NCBI RefSeq assembly: GCF_000189635.1
Contig: NW_002476439.1
Span: forward strand, 119,056-183,055
From: Tetrahymena thermophila SB210
Taxonomy: Eukaryota > Ciliophora > Oligohymenophorea > Hymenostomatida > Tetrahymenidae
Length of the DNA: 64,000 bases
Reading direction: 5' to 3'
Part shown: piece after piece, positions 1-12,537 of the stretch
How positions within the stretch are numbered: the first letter of the stretch is position 1
Layout of the letters: each line of letters opens with the position of its first letter
Program-made: the position numbers and the translations under genes
Notes under the pieces: generated by a model
Databases searched by the model: none
What the model saw: only the letters and a program-made list of their open reading frames with translations
Told to the model about the DNA's origin: nothing

Positions 1-1192
1 ATTTCTAACAAAAACAAATTATTGCAGTGAAGTGTTTTTGAATCAAATTAGACAATAAATGTAAAAACTAAGTCTCTTTTTTGAATAAATTTCATTTGAC
101 AAAATGAATTAAGAAGGTAAAAAATCTATCCGATTTTCAGAATTAAATGATGAAAAAATAAACAGTGTAAATGAATATGTTGAGCATTTGATCTAAATAT
201 AAGATGATCCTTAACACCTCTAATCAGTTAAGAATTCATTTTAAATATCAAATCTACTTAATGTTTTTGATAATAAATTCAATTTTATATCAAATAATTA
301 TCAAGATAACATGATGAGATACTTAATAGAAACATATCCATTTTCAAAAAATATAAACACAGACCAAATGTTCTCTGAATAATAAAGTTTTAATATTTTA
401 AGGAGTCTAGAAACAAATTATATAAAAGAGTTTGTTAAAATAGTAAAAAAGAAATAGAATCTAAATGAAAAACAATAAAACTTTGAAAATAGTTAAACAT
501 ACAGAGTTCAATAAAAAATACTAGAATCATTTATTTTTGAAAAACCAGAATTGGAAAATACCTTAAAACAATTTCCTATCTTTGATTTATTATTGTTAAA
601 AGGGAAGAATATCTTGAATGAATTATAATTTTAGAAAAGCAATATAAATGATGGAAACTAGCGAATAGAAATAGTTAAAAATATGAATAACTAATTTGAA
701 ATTTCTATAAATGAAACAAACTACTAAGGGAGTAAAAAAGATTGGCCTACTAATTGCATTTCTTAGATATTGGAAAGAGATAAAAAATACATATTTAGGA
801 TTTAATTTCAAAAGGGATTTAGTAGTATATTTGTGATAGGATTGATGAAAAATGATAATTTCAATAGCAATTAAGGATGTAATGATAAAATGAGCTACTA
901 TTTTAAATTAGAAAATAATAAGATGAAATACTATGGATAGTATGGAATTGATAAATTTGTAAAAGGAGATAAGACATAATTGCTAGATGAAAATAGTATT
1001 TTAGAGTTGAGAGTTTGGTTAGAAGGATAGTAAGTTGAGGTATTAAATTACCCAGATTATTCCTATTAAGTTGAAATCTAAGATGGATATAAATAAAATC
1101 TATCATAAAAAGATCTAAGTTTATATTTCTATTTAGGTGGGCACTAAGATAAATATATCTTAAAAGAAGCATTAATAGTTGAGTAATTTTGA
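1..1192 (+). CDS. TRIM-like tandem-family protein, copy 1 (3' part only)
   Basis: This is the C-terminal ~397 codons of the first copy of the tandem family; the 5' end lies outside the window. Codons start at position 2, the TGA is at 1190-1192, and TAA/TAG are read as Gln. The segment covers part of the helical middle and the whole C-terminal beta-rich domain, ending ...EALIVEQF. Around positions 10-18 this copy has one more base than copies 2-7 (AACAAAAACAAATT against AACAAAACCAATT). Unless it is compensated upstream, copy 1 is therefore frameshifted there and may be a pseudogene. Copy-specific residues lie at about 731-750 (KKDWP) and 811-836 (FSSIFV). The function is unknown; the family assignment rests only on alignment to the neighbouring copies. 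Confidence 0.75.
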
Positions 1193-1607
1193 AAATTAAA
1201 GTAAGGTTAAATTTAAAATCAAATAAATTAATGAATAAATGATTTAAAAATAATAGTTAAATTTGTTATTTTAAAATTTTACTTTTTATAAAATTTTAAT
1301 TATATTTTTTTAAAAAATTGAGTTTTAATAATAAATTAATATTTTCTTTTAAAATAATTAAGCATATTTGTAATATTATAAAATAAAAAATTAAAAATAT
1401 AATTAATTTCTTAATTTACATATTTATATTCAAATATTATAAAAAAAATTTCTTATAAAAAAAGTAGAATAAAATTATTTCATTAACTAATATACTTTAT
1501 TAATAACAAATCCAGGAATTAAATTCTTAATTTTTCACATCCATAAAAATTTAATTAATACCTGGAAGAGCTATTATATATCTAAGCATATTTAATCAAT
1601 CAAATAA
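1193..1607. other. spacer between copies 1 and 2
   Basis: This short AT-rich spacer has no coding frame. It lacks the 3'-flank block found after the other copies (ending near 'ttcagtaaaatgagtgtaaa'), so it has probably suffered a deletion or replacement. Most of it (about 1325-1575) is a hairpin-ended element that also occurs in reverse orientation at about 10015-10265. The last ~20 bases before the ATG (agcatatttaatcaatcaaa) are shared with the spacers upstream of copies 3, 4 and 5. Confidence 0.7.
1325..1575 (+). repeat. hairpin-ended dispersed element, copy A
   Basis: By eye, this ~250-base stretch aligns with the reverse complement of about 10015-10265. Shared blocks include 'aatattttcttttaaa.taa' near one end and 'aaaaatataattaatt' in the middle. 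At the other end is an imperfect hairpin at 1512-1565, with arms starting ccagg(a/t)att and ending cctgg. The two copies lie in different spacers and in opposite orientation. That points to a small mobile or rearranged element, but no target-site duplication was established. Confidence 0.5.
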
Positions 1608-3540
1608 ATGGATTAATTAGCTCCAAACAGCATTCCTATTCAATAAAATTGCATCTTTCATCCTCAAAATAAACTCGCTTTTATATAAGTTAAGGAAATT
1701 TCATCCCTTCCTAACTCTAACATATTCTAATGTGTTGATTGTTTTGAATAAGATTTACAATTTAGAGGTGCCAATTATATGCTCATCTAAAAAAATATTG
1801 AAAATTCAGAATCTGACTTTCATTATAAATGGCCGCCACTCAATGATTAGCAGATCATTCAGAATATTGATCTGAAAGCTAAGAATCTCAATTCAACATA
1901 AAGCGTCCTCAATTAAATCAATTCTTACTTCACTTAGCTAAAAGATGAAATCATAAAAAAAATCGATGCCTCTTAGAAAAAAGCAATCAATCAAGCTCTC
2001 CAAATGCCTTTTAGCAAAGACTAAATTTTGAAAAGGTATCAAGAAATATCTTAAATTCAAAATTTAAAATCACTACTCATGTAAGACTATAATAAGTCTT
2101 TTGAGCTCTAATAAAAATCATGTAAAGAATTCATTTAGTAAGTAGAATTAAATAAAGATAAAAATACACAACTGCTTTAAGAGTTGCTTAATTAATGCGA
2201 ATAAATTGAACTATTAATTGATTTTGATAGATTAAACAAAAGCAAAGTATTTTTATTAGATTTTTTAGATTAGCTTAACTTTTTTGAAGATTAAACATAA
2301 AGTCAAGTCAGCTCTGAAAATCACTTAAATAATATTATTTTACCATAATAAGATAATAGTAAAATAGATTAATTAATGAATTTAATTTCTAACAAAACCA
2401 ATTATTGCAGTGAAGTGTTTTTGAATCAAATTAGACAATAAATGTAAAAACTAAGTCTCTTTATTGAATAAATTTCATTTGATAAAATGAATTAAGAAGG
2501 TAAAAAAGCTATCCGATTTTCAGAATTAAATGATAAAAAAATAAACAGTATAAATGAATATGTTGAGCATTTAATCAAAATATAAGATGATCCTTAACAC
2601 CTCTAATCAGTTAAGAATTCAGTTTAAATATCAAATCTATTCTATGTACTTGATAACAATTTCAATTTTATCTCAAAAAATTATCCAGATAACTTGATGA
2701 GATACTTAATTGAAACATATCCATTTTCAAAAAATATAAACACAGACCAAATGTTCTCTGAAGAATAAAGCTTTAATATTTTAAGGTGTATAGATACAAA
2801 TTATATAAAAGAGTTTGTTAAAATAGTAAAAAATAAATACAATCTAAGTGAAAACCAATAAAACTTTATTCATATATAATCTGAATTGGAAAATACCTTA
2901 AAACAATTTCCTATCTTTGATTTATTATCATTGTTAAAAGAGAAGTATATTTTGAATGAACTATAATTTTAGAAAAGCAATTTTAATGAATGGAATTTAG
3001 CGAATAGAAATTATTAAAAATATGAATAACAAATTTGAAATTTCTATAAATGAAACTAACTACTAAGGGAGTTGTAAAAATTGTTCTACTTATTGCATTT
3101 CTTAGATATTAGAAAGAGATAAAAAATATATATTTAGGATTTAATTTCAAAAGGGAGCTTATGCTAATTATGGTAGTTCTATGATAGGAATTATGAAAAA
3201 TGAGAATTTCAATAGATAACAGGGAAATTAAGATAAAATGAGCTACCATTTTAGATTATAAAATAATAAGATGAAATACTATGGAGGTTTTGGAATTGAT
3301 AAGTTTGTAAAAGGAGATAAGACATAATTGCTAGATGAAAATTGTACTTTAGAGTTGAGAGTTTGGTTAGAAGGATAGTAAGTTGAGGTATTAAATTACC
3401 CAGATTATTCCTATAAAGTTGAAATCTAAGACGAATATAAATAAAATCTATCATAAAAAGATCTATGTTTATATTTCTATTTACAAGAGAACTAACATAA
3501 ATATATCTTAAAAGAAATATTAATAGTTGAGCAGTTTTGA
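1608..3540 (+). pseudogene. TRIM-like tandem-family copy 2, frameshifted
   Basis: The frame opens with MDQLAPNSIPIQQN like the other copies and keeps the C15-x2-H18...C42-x2-C45 motif and the helical middle. It is 1933 nt long against 1968 for intact copies, so the length is not a multiple of three. An extra base in 'gaatgg' at about 2988-2993 (other copies have 'gatgg') shifts the frame. Translation then ends at TGA 3036-3038 after 476 codons, just before the C-terminal beta-rich domain. The reading frame of that domain is otherwise preserved down to TGA 3538-3540. There is also a net in-frame loss of ~36 nt near 2870-2890. It is either a recent pseudogene or makes a truncated protein without the C-terminal domain; an assembly error is also possible. 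Confidence 0.75.
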
Positions 3541-4447
3541 AAATTAATGTAAGTAAGGATGAAATAAAAATCAAATAAATAAATGAATATAATAATTGTT
3601 AATTATAAATACGATGTAGTAAAAAAATAATAGGCATATTAATATTTTATATTTTAATGATTCAGTAAATTTAGTGAAAAGCAAACTAACTATTAGATAT
3701 GATATAATTTGTTTGTTCTAATTTTTCTCATTATTTTTTTTTTCAAATAAATATTCTAATAATTCATTTTTTTAATAAGCTAAAATATTTATATTAGAAA
3801 TAAAAATTCAATAATATAAATAGATAAGTAACTAAATAGACCATTTAGAATTAAAATAAAATATTTTAAAATTCTTAATATTAGTTTTTTAATTTATGAA
3901 ATATTAAAAATATCTAGAGTTAAATGCCTTTTTTATTTTGGATTGGCATTACTAATGAATATTTATTTAATTTAAAGAAAGTTAGACAAATTTTTAGCTT
4001 AAAAAAAAACTTAGATTAAATTTTCAAAATCTTTGTAAATTTTTTTATAAAAAATTGATGGAATCTTTGAAAATTTGTTTTAATTTGAAATCTGGAGATC
4101 AAGTTGTGAAAAAATAATAAAATTAAAATGTGATATTTGTAAGTATTGAATGTAAATATAGTTGATAGTTTTTAATGTTTTGTATTTAGTTTGATTAGAA
4201 TAAAATTCAATTTGTAAAATATCTTTCTGACTACTCTATTATTTCTTATTTTAAAATATACACTAAATAAATATTCTAATAGATCGATAGATAGATATAA
4301 CATATTTTTATTTTTTATTTGTTTATTTACTTATTTATTTTACTTTCTATTTTCTGATTTTTATTTAATAAATCAAAACAATCTCAAATATTTAAGATTT
4401 TAAGTTTTGTAGCAATAAATCTAAGCATATTTAATCAATCAAATAAA
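3541..4447. other. spacer between copies 2 and 3
   Basis: Noncoding and AT-rich. A block at about 3605-3705 (from 'acgatgtagtaaaaaaataa' to the 'ttcagtaaat...' motif) recurs after copies 3, 4, 5, 6 and 7 at the same distance from the stop codon, so it is probably the duplicated 3' flank or 3' UTR. Simple repeats (gatagata, tatttatttac) lie at about 4280-4340. The promoter-proximal 'aagcatatttaatcaatcaaat' ends at the next ATG. No other feature seen. Confidence 0.6.
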
Positions 4448-6415
4448 ATGGATTAATTAGCTCCAAACAGTATTCCTATTCAATAAAATTGTATTTTTCA
4501 TCCTCAAAATAAACTTGCTTTTATCTAAGTTAATGAAATTTCATCCGTTCCTAACTCTAACATATTCTAATGTGTTGATTGCTTTGAATAAGATTTACAA
4601 TTTAGAGGTGCCAATTACATGCTCATCTAAAAAATTATTGAAAATTCAGAATCAGATTTTCATTATAAATGGCCACCTCTCAATGATTAGCAGATCATTC
4701 AGAATATTCATTTGAAGGCTAAGAATCTCAATTCAACATAAAGCGTTATCAATTAAATCAATTCTTACTTCACTTAGCTAAAAGATGAAATCATTAAAAA
4801 AATAGATGTCTCTTAGAAAAAAGCAATCAATCAAGCTCTTGAAATGCCTTTTGGCAAAGAGTAAATTTTGAAAAGGTATCAAGAAATATCTTAAATTCAA
4901 AACTTAAAATCACTGCTCGTGTAAGACTCGAATAAGTCTTTTGCGCTCTACCAAAAATCATGTAAAGACTTCATTTAGTAAGTAGAGTTAAATAAAGGTA
5001 AAAATACACAGCTTCTTTAAGAGTTGTTAAATCAATGTGATTAAATTTAACAATTGATTGATTTTGACAGATTAAACAAAAGCAAAATATTTTTATTAGA
5101 TTTTTTAGATTAGCTTAACTTTTTTGAAGATTAAACATAAAGTCAAGTGAGATCTGATAATAACTTAAATAATAATATATTATCATAACAAGATAATAGT
5201 AAAATAGATTAATTAATGAAATTAATTTCTAACAAAACCAATTATTGCAGTGAAGAGTTTTTGAATGAAATTAGACAATAAATGTAAAAGCTAAGTCTCT
5301 TTATTGAATAAATTTCATTTGACAAAATGAATCAAGAAGGTAAAAAAGCTATCAGATTTTCAGAATTAAATGATGAAAAAATAAACAGTGTAAATGAATA
5401 TGTTGAGCATTTGATCAAAATATAAGATGATCCTTAGCATCTCTAATCAGTTAAGAATTCATTATAAATATCGAATCTCCTTAATATTCTTGATAACAAA
5501 TTCAATTTTATCACAAATAATTATCGAGATAACTTGATGAGATACTTAGTTGAAACATATCCATTTTCAAAAAATATAAACACAGATCAAATGTTCTCTG
5601 AAGAATAAAGCTTTAATATTTTGAGGAGTTTAGAAACAAATTATATAAAAGAGTTTGTTAAAATAGTAAAAAAGAAATAGAATCTAAATGAAAACCAATA
5701 AAACTTTGAAAATAGTTAAACATACAGCGTTCAATAAAAAATACTAGAATCATTTATTTTTGAAAAACTTGAATTGGAAAATACCTTAAAACAATTTCCT
5801 ATCTTTGATTTATTATTGTTAAAAGGGAAGAATATCTTGAATGAACTATAATTTTAGAAAAGCAATTTACATGATGGAAACTAGCGAATAGAAATAGTTA
5901 AAAATATCAATAACTAATTTGAAATTTCTATAAATGAAACTAACTACTAAGGGAGTAAAAAAAATTGGGTTACTAATTGCATTTCTTAGATATTGAAAAG
6001 AGATAAAAAATATATATTTAGGATTTAATTTCAAAAGGGAAAGGATTGTTATTCTCAAATAGGATTAATGAAAAATGATAATTTCAATAGCCAAGGTGGA
6101 TATGAAGATTAATTGAGCTGCAGTTTTAGATTAGAAAATAATAAGATGAAATACTATGGAGGTTATGGAATTGATAAATTAGTAAAAGGAGATAAGACAT
6201 AATTGCTAGATGAAAATAGTATTTTAGAGTTGAGAGTTTGGTTAGAAGGATAGTAACTTGAGGTATTAAATTACCCAGATTATTCCTATAAAGTTGAAAT
6301 CTAAGATGAATATAAATAAAATCTATCTTAAAAAGATCTATGTTTATATTTTCATTTATTTGTGCACTAACAAAAATATATCTTAAAAGAAGCATTAATA
6401 GTTGAGTAATTTTGA
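4448..6415 (+). CDS. TRIM-like tandem-family protein, copy 3
   Basis: An intact intron-less frame of 656 codons, checked codon by codon, using TAA/TAG for Gln and ending at TGA 6413-6415. The N-terminus has a zinc-ligand-like pattern, C15-x2-H18 and C42-x2-C45, which resembles a degenerate B-box. Residues ~90-300 are Gln/Lys/Leu-rich and probably helical or coiled-coil (LLDFLDQLNFFEDQTQ). Residues ~490-655 are beta-rich and include CISQILKRDKKYIFRIQFQK, IGLMKN and ILELRVWLEGQQ; this could be a SPRY-like sandwich, but that is only an impression. The order B-box, coiled coil, beta-sandwich is the TRIM order. There is no signal peptide or membrane segment, so the protein is probably cytosolic or nuclear. 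The function is unknown. Confidence 0.8.
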
Positions 6416-7154
6416 AAATTAAAGTAAGGATAAATTCAAAATCAAATAAACAAATTAATGAAGGAATTAAAAATAATAGTTGAATTTGTTTATATATTGA
6501 AATATAGAGATTGGAATAATGATTATTAATAATAAATACAATGTAGTGAAAAAATAATAGTCATAAATATATTTTATATTTTATTGATTCAGTAAAATTA
6601 GTGTAAAGTAAACTAACTATTAATTCTATTTTATTTTTTTGTTCTATTTTTTTCATGATTTATTTTTTCAAATAAATATTCTTATTCATTTTTTTAAAAA
6701 GTTAAAATATTTTTATTAGTGTAACTAAATAAATAAATAAATACCTTAATAGACCAGTAACAATTAACATAAAATTAAATAAAATTCTGAAAATGAGTTT
6801 TTTAAGCTTTATTCATTTTTGAATCTTTTTTCTCTTTTTACTTTCATATTTTAAAAATTCAATTATATAAAATATTTTCAAAAATACATTTTTTATATAT
6901 TCTCTATTTAAAATCCAATTTAAATTTCCAATTTCTTAATTAGAATATTAGTTCTTTATTTGAAGTTAACATTAAATATTCAAATCTTTATTTATTTTTA
7001 TTTGTTTATTTACTTATTTCTTTTTTGCTTTCTATGATAATATTTCAATCTTCTGATTTTTATTTAATAAATCAAAACAATTTCAAATATTTAAGATTTT
7101 ATATTTTGTAATAAATAATATATCTAACTAAGCATATTCAATCAATCAAATCAA
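6416..7154. other. spacer between copies 3 and 4
   Basis: An AT-rich spacer without a coding frame. The shared 3'-flank block is at about 6524-6640. The shared upstream block, with the 'tttgcttt...cttctgatttttatttaataaatcaaaacaat' type of sequence seen before copies 3-7, lies at about 7020-7090. Confidence 0.6.
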
Positions 7155-9131
7155 ATGGATTAATTAGCTCCAAATAGTATTCCTATTCAATAAAATTGTA
7201 TCTTTCATCCTTAAAATAAACTTGCCTTTATCTAAGTTAATGAAATTTCATCCCTTCCTAACTCTAACATATTCAAATGTGTTGATTGCTTCGAATAAGA
7301 TTTACAATTTAGAGATGTCAATTACATGCTCATCTAAAAAATTATTGAAAATTCAGAATCTGACTTTCATTATAAATGGCCACCTCTCAATGATTAGCAG
7401 ATTGTTCAAAATATTCATTTGAAGGCTAAGAATCTCAATTCAACATAAAGCGTTCTCAATTAAATAAATTCTTACTTCACTTAGCTAAAAGATGAAATCA
7501 TTAAAAAAATCGATATCGCTTAGAAAAAAGCAATCAATCAAGCTCTTGAAATGCCTTTTGGTAAAGAGTAAATTTTGAAAAGGTATCAAGAAATATCTTA
7601 AATACAAAATTTAAAATCACTGCTCATGTAAGACTAGAATAAATCTTTTGCGCTCTACCAAAAATCGTGTAAAGATTTCATTTAGTAAGTAGAGTTAAAT
7701 AAAGCTAAAAATACTCAGCTTCTTTAAGAGTTGCTCAATCAATGCGATTAAATTTAACAATTAATTGATTTAGACAAATTAAACAAAAGCAAAATATTTT
7801 TATTAGATTTTTTAGATTAGCTTAACTTTTTTGAAGATTAAACATAAAGTCAAGTGAGATCTGATAATCAATTAAATAATAATATGTTACCATAATAAAA
7901 TAATAGTAAAATAGATTAATTAATGAATTTAATTTCTAACAAAACCAATTATTGCAGTGAAGAGTTTTTGAATCAAATTAGACAATAAATGTAAAATCTA
8001 AGATTCTTTTTTGAATAAATTTCATTTGACAAAATGAATCAAGAAGGTAAAAAAGCTATCAGATTTTCAGAATTAAATGATGAAAAAATAAACAATGTAA
8101 ATGAATATATCGAGCATTTGATCAAAATATAAGATGATCCTTAACACCTCTAATCAGTTAAGAATTCAGTTTAAATCTCGAATCTACTCAATGTCTTTGA
8201 TAGCAAATTCAATTTTATCTCAAATAATTATCGAGATAACTTGATGAAATACTTAATTGAAACATATCCATTTTCAAAAAATATAAACACAGACCAAATG
8301 TTCTCTGAAGAATAAAGCTTTAATATTTTGAAGAGTCTAGAAACAAATTATATATAAGAGTTTGTTAGAATAGTAAAAAAGAAATAAAATCTAAATGAAA
8401 ACCAATAAAACTTTGAAAATAGTTAGACATACAGAGCTCAATAAAAAATACTAGAATCATTTAGATTTGAAAAACCAGAATTGGAAAATACCTTAAAACA
8501 ATTTCCCATCTTTGATTTATTATTGTTAAAAGAGAAGAGTATCTTAAATGAACTATAAATTTAGAAAAGCAATTTAGAAGATGGAAACTAGCGAATAGAA
8601 ATAGTTAAAAATATCAATAACTAATTTGAAATTTCTATAAATGAAACTAACTACTAAGAGAGTTGTAAAAATTGTACAACTAATTGCATTTCTTAGATAT
8701 TGGAAAGAGATAAAAAATACATATTTAGAATTTAATTTCTTAAGGAAAAGGGAGAGGATAATTGTGATTTTCTAATAGGATTAATGAAAAATGAGAATTT
8801 CAATAGAGATGTAGGATATAATGATAAAATGAGCTACTATTTTAAATTATAAAATAATAAGATGAAATACTTAGGAGGTTATGGAATTGATAAATTAGTA
8901 AAAGGAGATTTTACATAATTGCTAAATGAAAATAGAATTTTAGAGTTGAGAGTTTGGCTAGAAGGATAGTAACTTGAGGTATTAAATTACCCAGATTATT
9001 CCTAAAAAGTTGAAATCTAAGATTAATATAAATAAAATCTATCTTAAAAAGATCTATGTTTATATTTCTATTTAAGTGGGCACAAACAAAAATATATCTT
9101 AAAAGAAGCATTAATAGTTGATTAATTTTGA
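7155..9131 (+). CDS. TRIM-like tandem-family protein, copy 4
   Basis: An intron-less frame of 659 codons ending at TGA 9129-9131, three codons longer than copies 3, 5, 6 and 7. The extra codons lie in a variable loop of the C-terminal domain (8745-8775, reading FLKEKGEDNCDFLIG where copy 5 has FQKGQNCDFNIG). The C15-x2-H18...C42-x2-C45 motif, helical middle and C-terminal beta-rich domain are all present. This copy ends VDQF rather than VEQF. The length is a multiple of three, and no premature TGA was seen at the positions where copies differ. Confidence 0.78.
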
Positions 9132-9699
9132 AAATTAAAGTGGGGATAAATTAAAAATCAAATAAGCAAATTAATGAATGATTTAAAAATAATATTTGAA
9201 TTTGTATAATTTAATTATAGAGGTTCGAATAATAGTTATTAATAATAAATAGAATGAAGTAAAAAATAATAGGCATAATATGTATTTTATATTTTATTGG
9301 TTCAGTAAAATGAGTGTAAAATTAACTAGCTATTAGGTTTGTTTTAATTATTTTTTTTTCTTAAATTAAAATAAATATTTTAATAAATAAATTTTTTTTA
9401 ATAAGTTAAAATATTTTTAAAATAGATGATAATTCAATAATATAAGAAAAAGTCGATAAGTAAATAAATAACTAAATACCTTAATAGACCACTTTCAATT
9501 AATATAAAATTAGATAAAAATTCTTTATAGTAGTTATTTAATTTATAAATGATTAAAAATATCTAATTTGCAATTTTCAAACCTAATGAATATTTTTCTT
9601 TTAAGAATTTATTTATTTACCTTAATTCTATTTACTTAAAAATCATTAAAATATTTATAAAGATCTTATCTTAAAAATTACTTATCTCAAATGAAATAA

Positions 9700-10030
9700 T
9701 TCTATTGTAAAGGTTTAAACTCTTAATTGTTGATATTAAATTTTATCTAACCTTTTTCTTATTTTTTAAGATTTTAAAGTATTTACTCTGATGAAAATCG
9801 GAAGATTAGCAATTCTTTCATTGATATTCAATTCTGAAATCACAAGATACTTTATTTACATCATCTCATAAATATTAACTTTAAGTTGCCAATTTATGGA
9901 TATTTGTTAACTGTATCCTATATTGCTAGATATTTTTTCCACTAACATGCTCAGCAGCCTAATTATTTATAGTATAAATTAATTTTCTTTTGTGTTATTT
10001 TATTTATAACTAATATTGTAATTAAAATAT
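9700..10030. repeat. spacer repeat, copy in the 4/5 spacer
   Basis: It is alignable with 15680-15960 in the spacer between copies 6 and 7. Shared runs include 'actcttaattgttgatatta' at the start, 'aatttatggat' in the middle, and 'atgctcagca' followed by 'tgtaattaaaatat' at the end. The terminal 'tgtaattaaaatat' motif occurs a third time at about 16411, next to another hairpin. This looks like duplicated noncoding DNA carried with the array. Confidence 0.55.
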
Positions 10031-10265
10031 AGCAATTCCAGGTATTAAATTCTTATGGAAGTGGAGAATTAAGAATTTAATTCCTGGGTTTGCTTTAAAA
10101 TAGATTAATTAATTTAATAATTTTATTTTGTTTTTTAATTTTTTAATTTATTATGTAATTTAAAAAATTAATTATATTTTTAATTTATAATAAATTTATA
10201 TTTAAAATATTATAAACATGCTTAATTACTTTAAAAGAAAATATTATTCGTTTTTGGATTTTTTT
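10015..10265 (-). repeat. hairpin-ended dispersed element, copy B
   Basis: This is the reverse-complement partner of 1325-1575. Its outer end is a strong stem-loop at 10038-10087: 18-base arms ccaggtattaaattctta and taagaatttaattcctgg around a 14-base loop, with one mismatch. No coding capacity is visible. It could be a MITE-like element or a structured noncoding sequence. Confidence 0.55.
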
Positions 10266-10569
10266 TAATCTAATTTTTTTTACCTTCATATTTAAAAAAA
10301 TATCAATTTCAAAAAATAAAATTTTATATTTTCTTTATTCGAAATCTAATTTATATTTCAAATATTATTAGAATATTATTTCTTACTTCAAAATATCCAA
10401 TAAATATTCTTATAGATATAATCTTTATTTATTTACTTTTTTCATTTATACTTTCTATGATAAAATTTCAATTTTTTGATTTTTATTTAATAAATAAAAA
10501 TAATCTCAAAAATTTAAGATTTTAAGTTTTGTAGTAATAAATCTAAGCATATTCAACCAATCAAATCAA

Positions 10570-12537
10570 ATGGATTAATTAGCTCCAAACAGTATTCCTA
10601 TTCAATAAAATTGTATCTTTCATCCTCAAAATAAACTTGCTTTTATCTAAGTTAATGAAATTTCATCCCTACCTAACTCTAACATATTCTAATGTGTTGA
10701 TTGCTTTGAATAAGATTTACAATTTAGAGGTGCCAATTACATGCTCATCTAAAAAATTATTGAAAATTCAGAATCTGATTTTCATTATAAATGGCCACCT
10801 CTCAATGATTAGCAGATCATTCAAAATATTCATCTGAAGGCTAAGAATCTCAATTCAACATAAAGCGTTCTCAATTAAATCAATTCTTACTTCACTTAGC
10901 TAAAAGATGAAATCATTAAAAAGATCGATATCGCTTAGAAAAAAGCAATCAATCAAGCTCTTGAAATGCCTTTTGGTAAAGAGTAAATTTTGAAAAGGTA
11001 TTAAGAAATATCTTAAATTCAAAATTTAAAATCACTGCTCATGTAAGACTAGAATAAATCTTTTGCGCTCTACCAAAAATCGTGTAAAGATTTCATTTAG
11101 TAAGTAGAGTTAAATAAAGCTAAAAATACTCAGCTTCTTTAAGAGTTGCTCAATCAATGCGACTAAATTTAACAATTAATTGATTTTGATAGATTAAACA
11201 AAAGCAAAATATTTTTATTAGATTTTTTAGATTAGCTTAACTTTTTTGAAGATTAAACATAAAATCAAGTGAGTTCTGATAATCACTTAAATAATAATAG
11301 ATTACCATAACAAGATAATAGTAAAATAGATTAATTAATGAAATTAATTTCTAACAAAACTAATTATTGTAGTCAATAGTTTTTGAATGAAATTAGACAA
11401 TAAATGTAAAAGCTAAGTCTCTTTATTGAATAAATTTCATTTGACAAAATGAATGAAGAAGGTAAAAAAGCTATCAGATTTTCAGAATTAAATGATGAAA
11501 AAATAAACAGTGTAAATGAATATGTTGAGCATTTGATCAAAATATAAGATGATCCTTAACACCTCTAATCAGTTAAGAATTCAATTTAAATATCGAATCT
11601 ACTCAATTTCCTTGATAACAAATTCAATTTTATCTCAAATAATTATCGAGATAACTTGATGAGATACTTAATTGAAACATATCCATTTTCAAAAAATATA
11701 AACACAGACCAAATGTTCTCTGAAGAATAAAGCTTTAATATTTTGAGGAGTTTAGAAACAGATTATATAAAAGAGTTTGTTAAAATAGTAAAAAAGAAAT
11801 AGAATCTAAATGAAAACCAATAAAACTTTGAAAATAGTTAAACATACAGAGTGCAAGAAAAAATACTAAAATCATTTAGATTTGAAAAACGTGAATTGGA
11901 AAATACCTTAAAAAAATTTCCTATCTTTGATTTATTATTGTTAAAAGAGAAGAATATTTAGAATGAATTATAATTTTAGAAAAGCAATTTATATGATGGA
12001 AACTAGCGAATAGAAATAGTTAAAAATATGAATAACTAATTTGAAATTTCTATAAATGAAACTAACTACTAAGGGAGTCATAAAAATTATTAAACTAATT
12101 GCATTTCTTAGATATTGAAAAGAGATAAAAAATACATATTTAGGATTTAATTTCAAAAGGGATAGAATTGTGATTTTAATATAGGAATTATGAAAAATGA
12201 GAATTTCAACAGCAAATATGGATTTACAGATAAAATGACCTACTATTTTAAATTAGAAAATAATAAGATGAAATACTAAGGAGATTATGGAATTGATAAA
12301 TGTGTAAAAGGAGATAAGACATAATTGCTAGATGAAAATAGTATTTTAGAGTTGAGAGTTTGGTTAGAAGGATAGTAACTTGAGGTATTAAATTACCCAG
12401 ATTATTCCTATTAAGTTGAAATCTAAGATTATTTGAAATAAAATCTATCTTAAAAAGATCTATGTTTATATTTCGGTTTACTTTAGCACTAACTAAAATA
12501 TATCTTAAAAGAAGCATTAATAGTTGAGTAATTTTGA
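10570..12537 (+). CDS. TRIM-like tandem-family protein, copy 5
   Basis: An intron-less frame of 656 codons ending at TGA 12535-12537. It has the same domain order as copy 3. Copy-specific residues include the C-terminal patches SHKNYQT and GQNCDFN, KYGFTDKM in place of QGGYEDQL, and Cys in GIDKCVKGDK where the other copies have Phe or Leu. Near the start and end the DNA is almost identical to its neighbours, which suggests recent duplication or gene conversion. The function is unknown. Confidence 0.8.

Larger units (their letters stand above)
9132..10569. other. long spacer between copies 4 and 5
   Basis: This spacer is about twice as long as most. It holds the shared 3'-flank block (about 9240-9345), a ~330-base block at 9700-10030 that is repeated with divergence at 15680-15960, and the hairpin-ended element at 10015-10265. 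The shared upstream block precedes copy 5. No coding frame was recognised. Confidence 0.6.
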
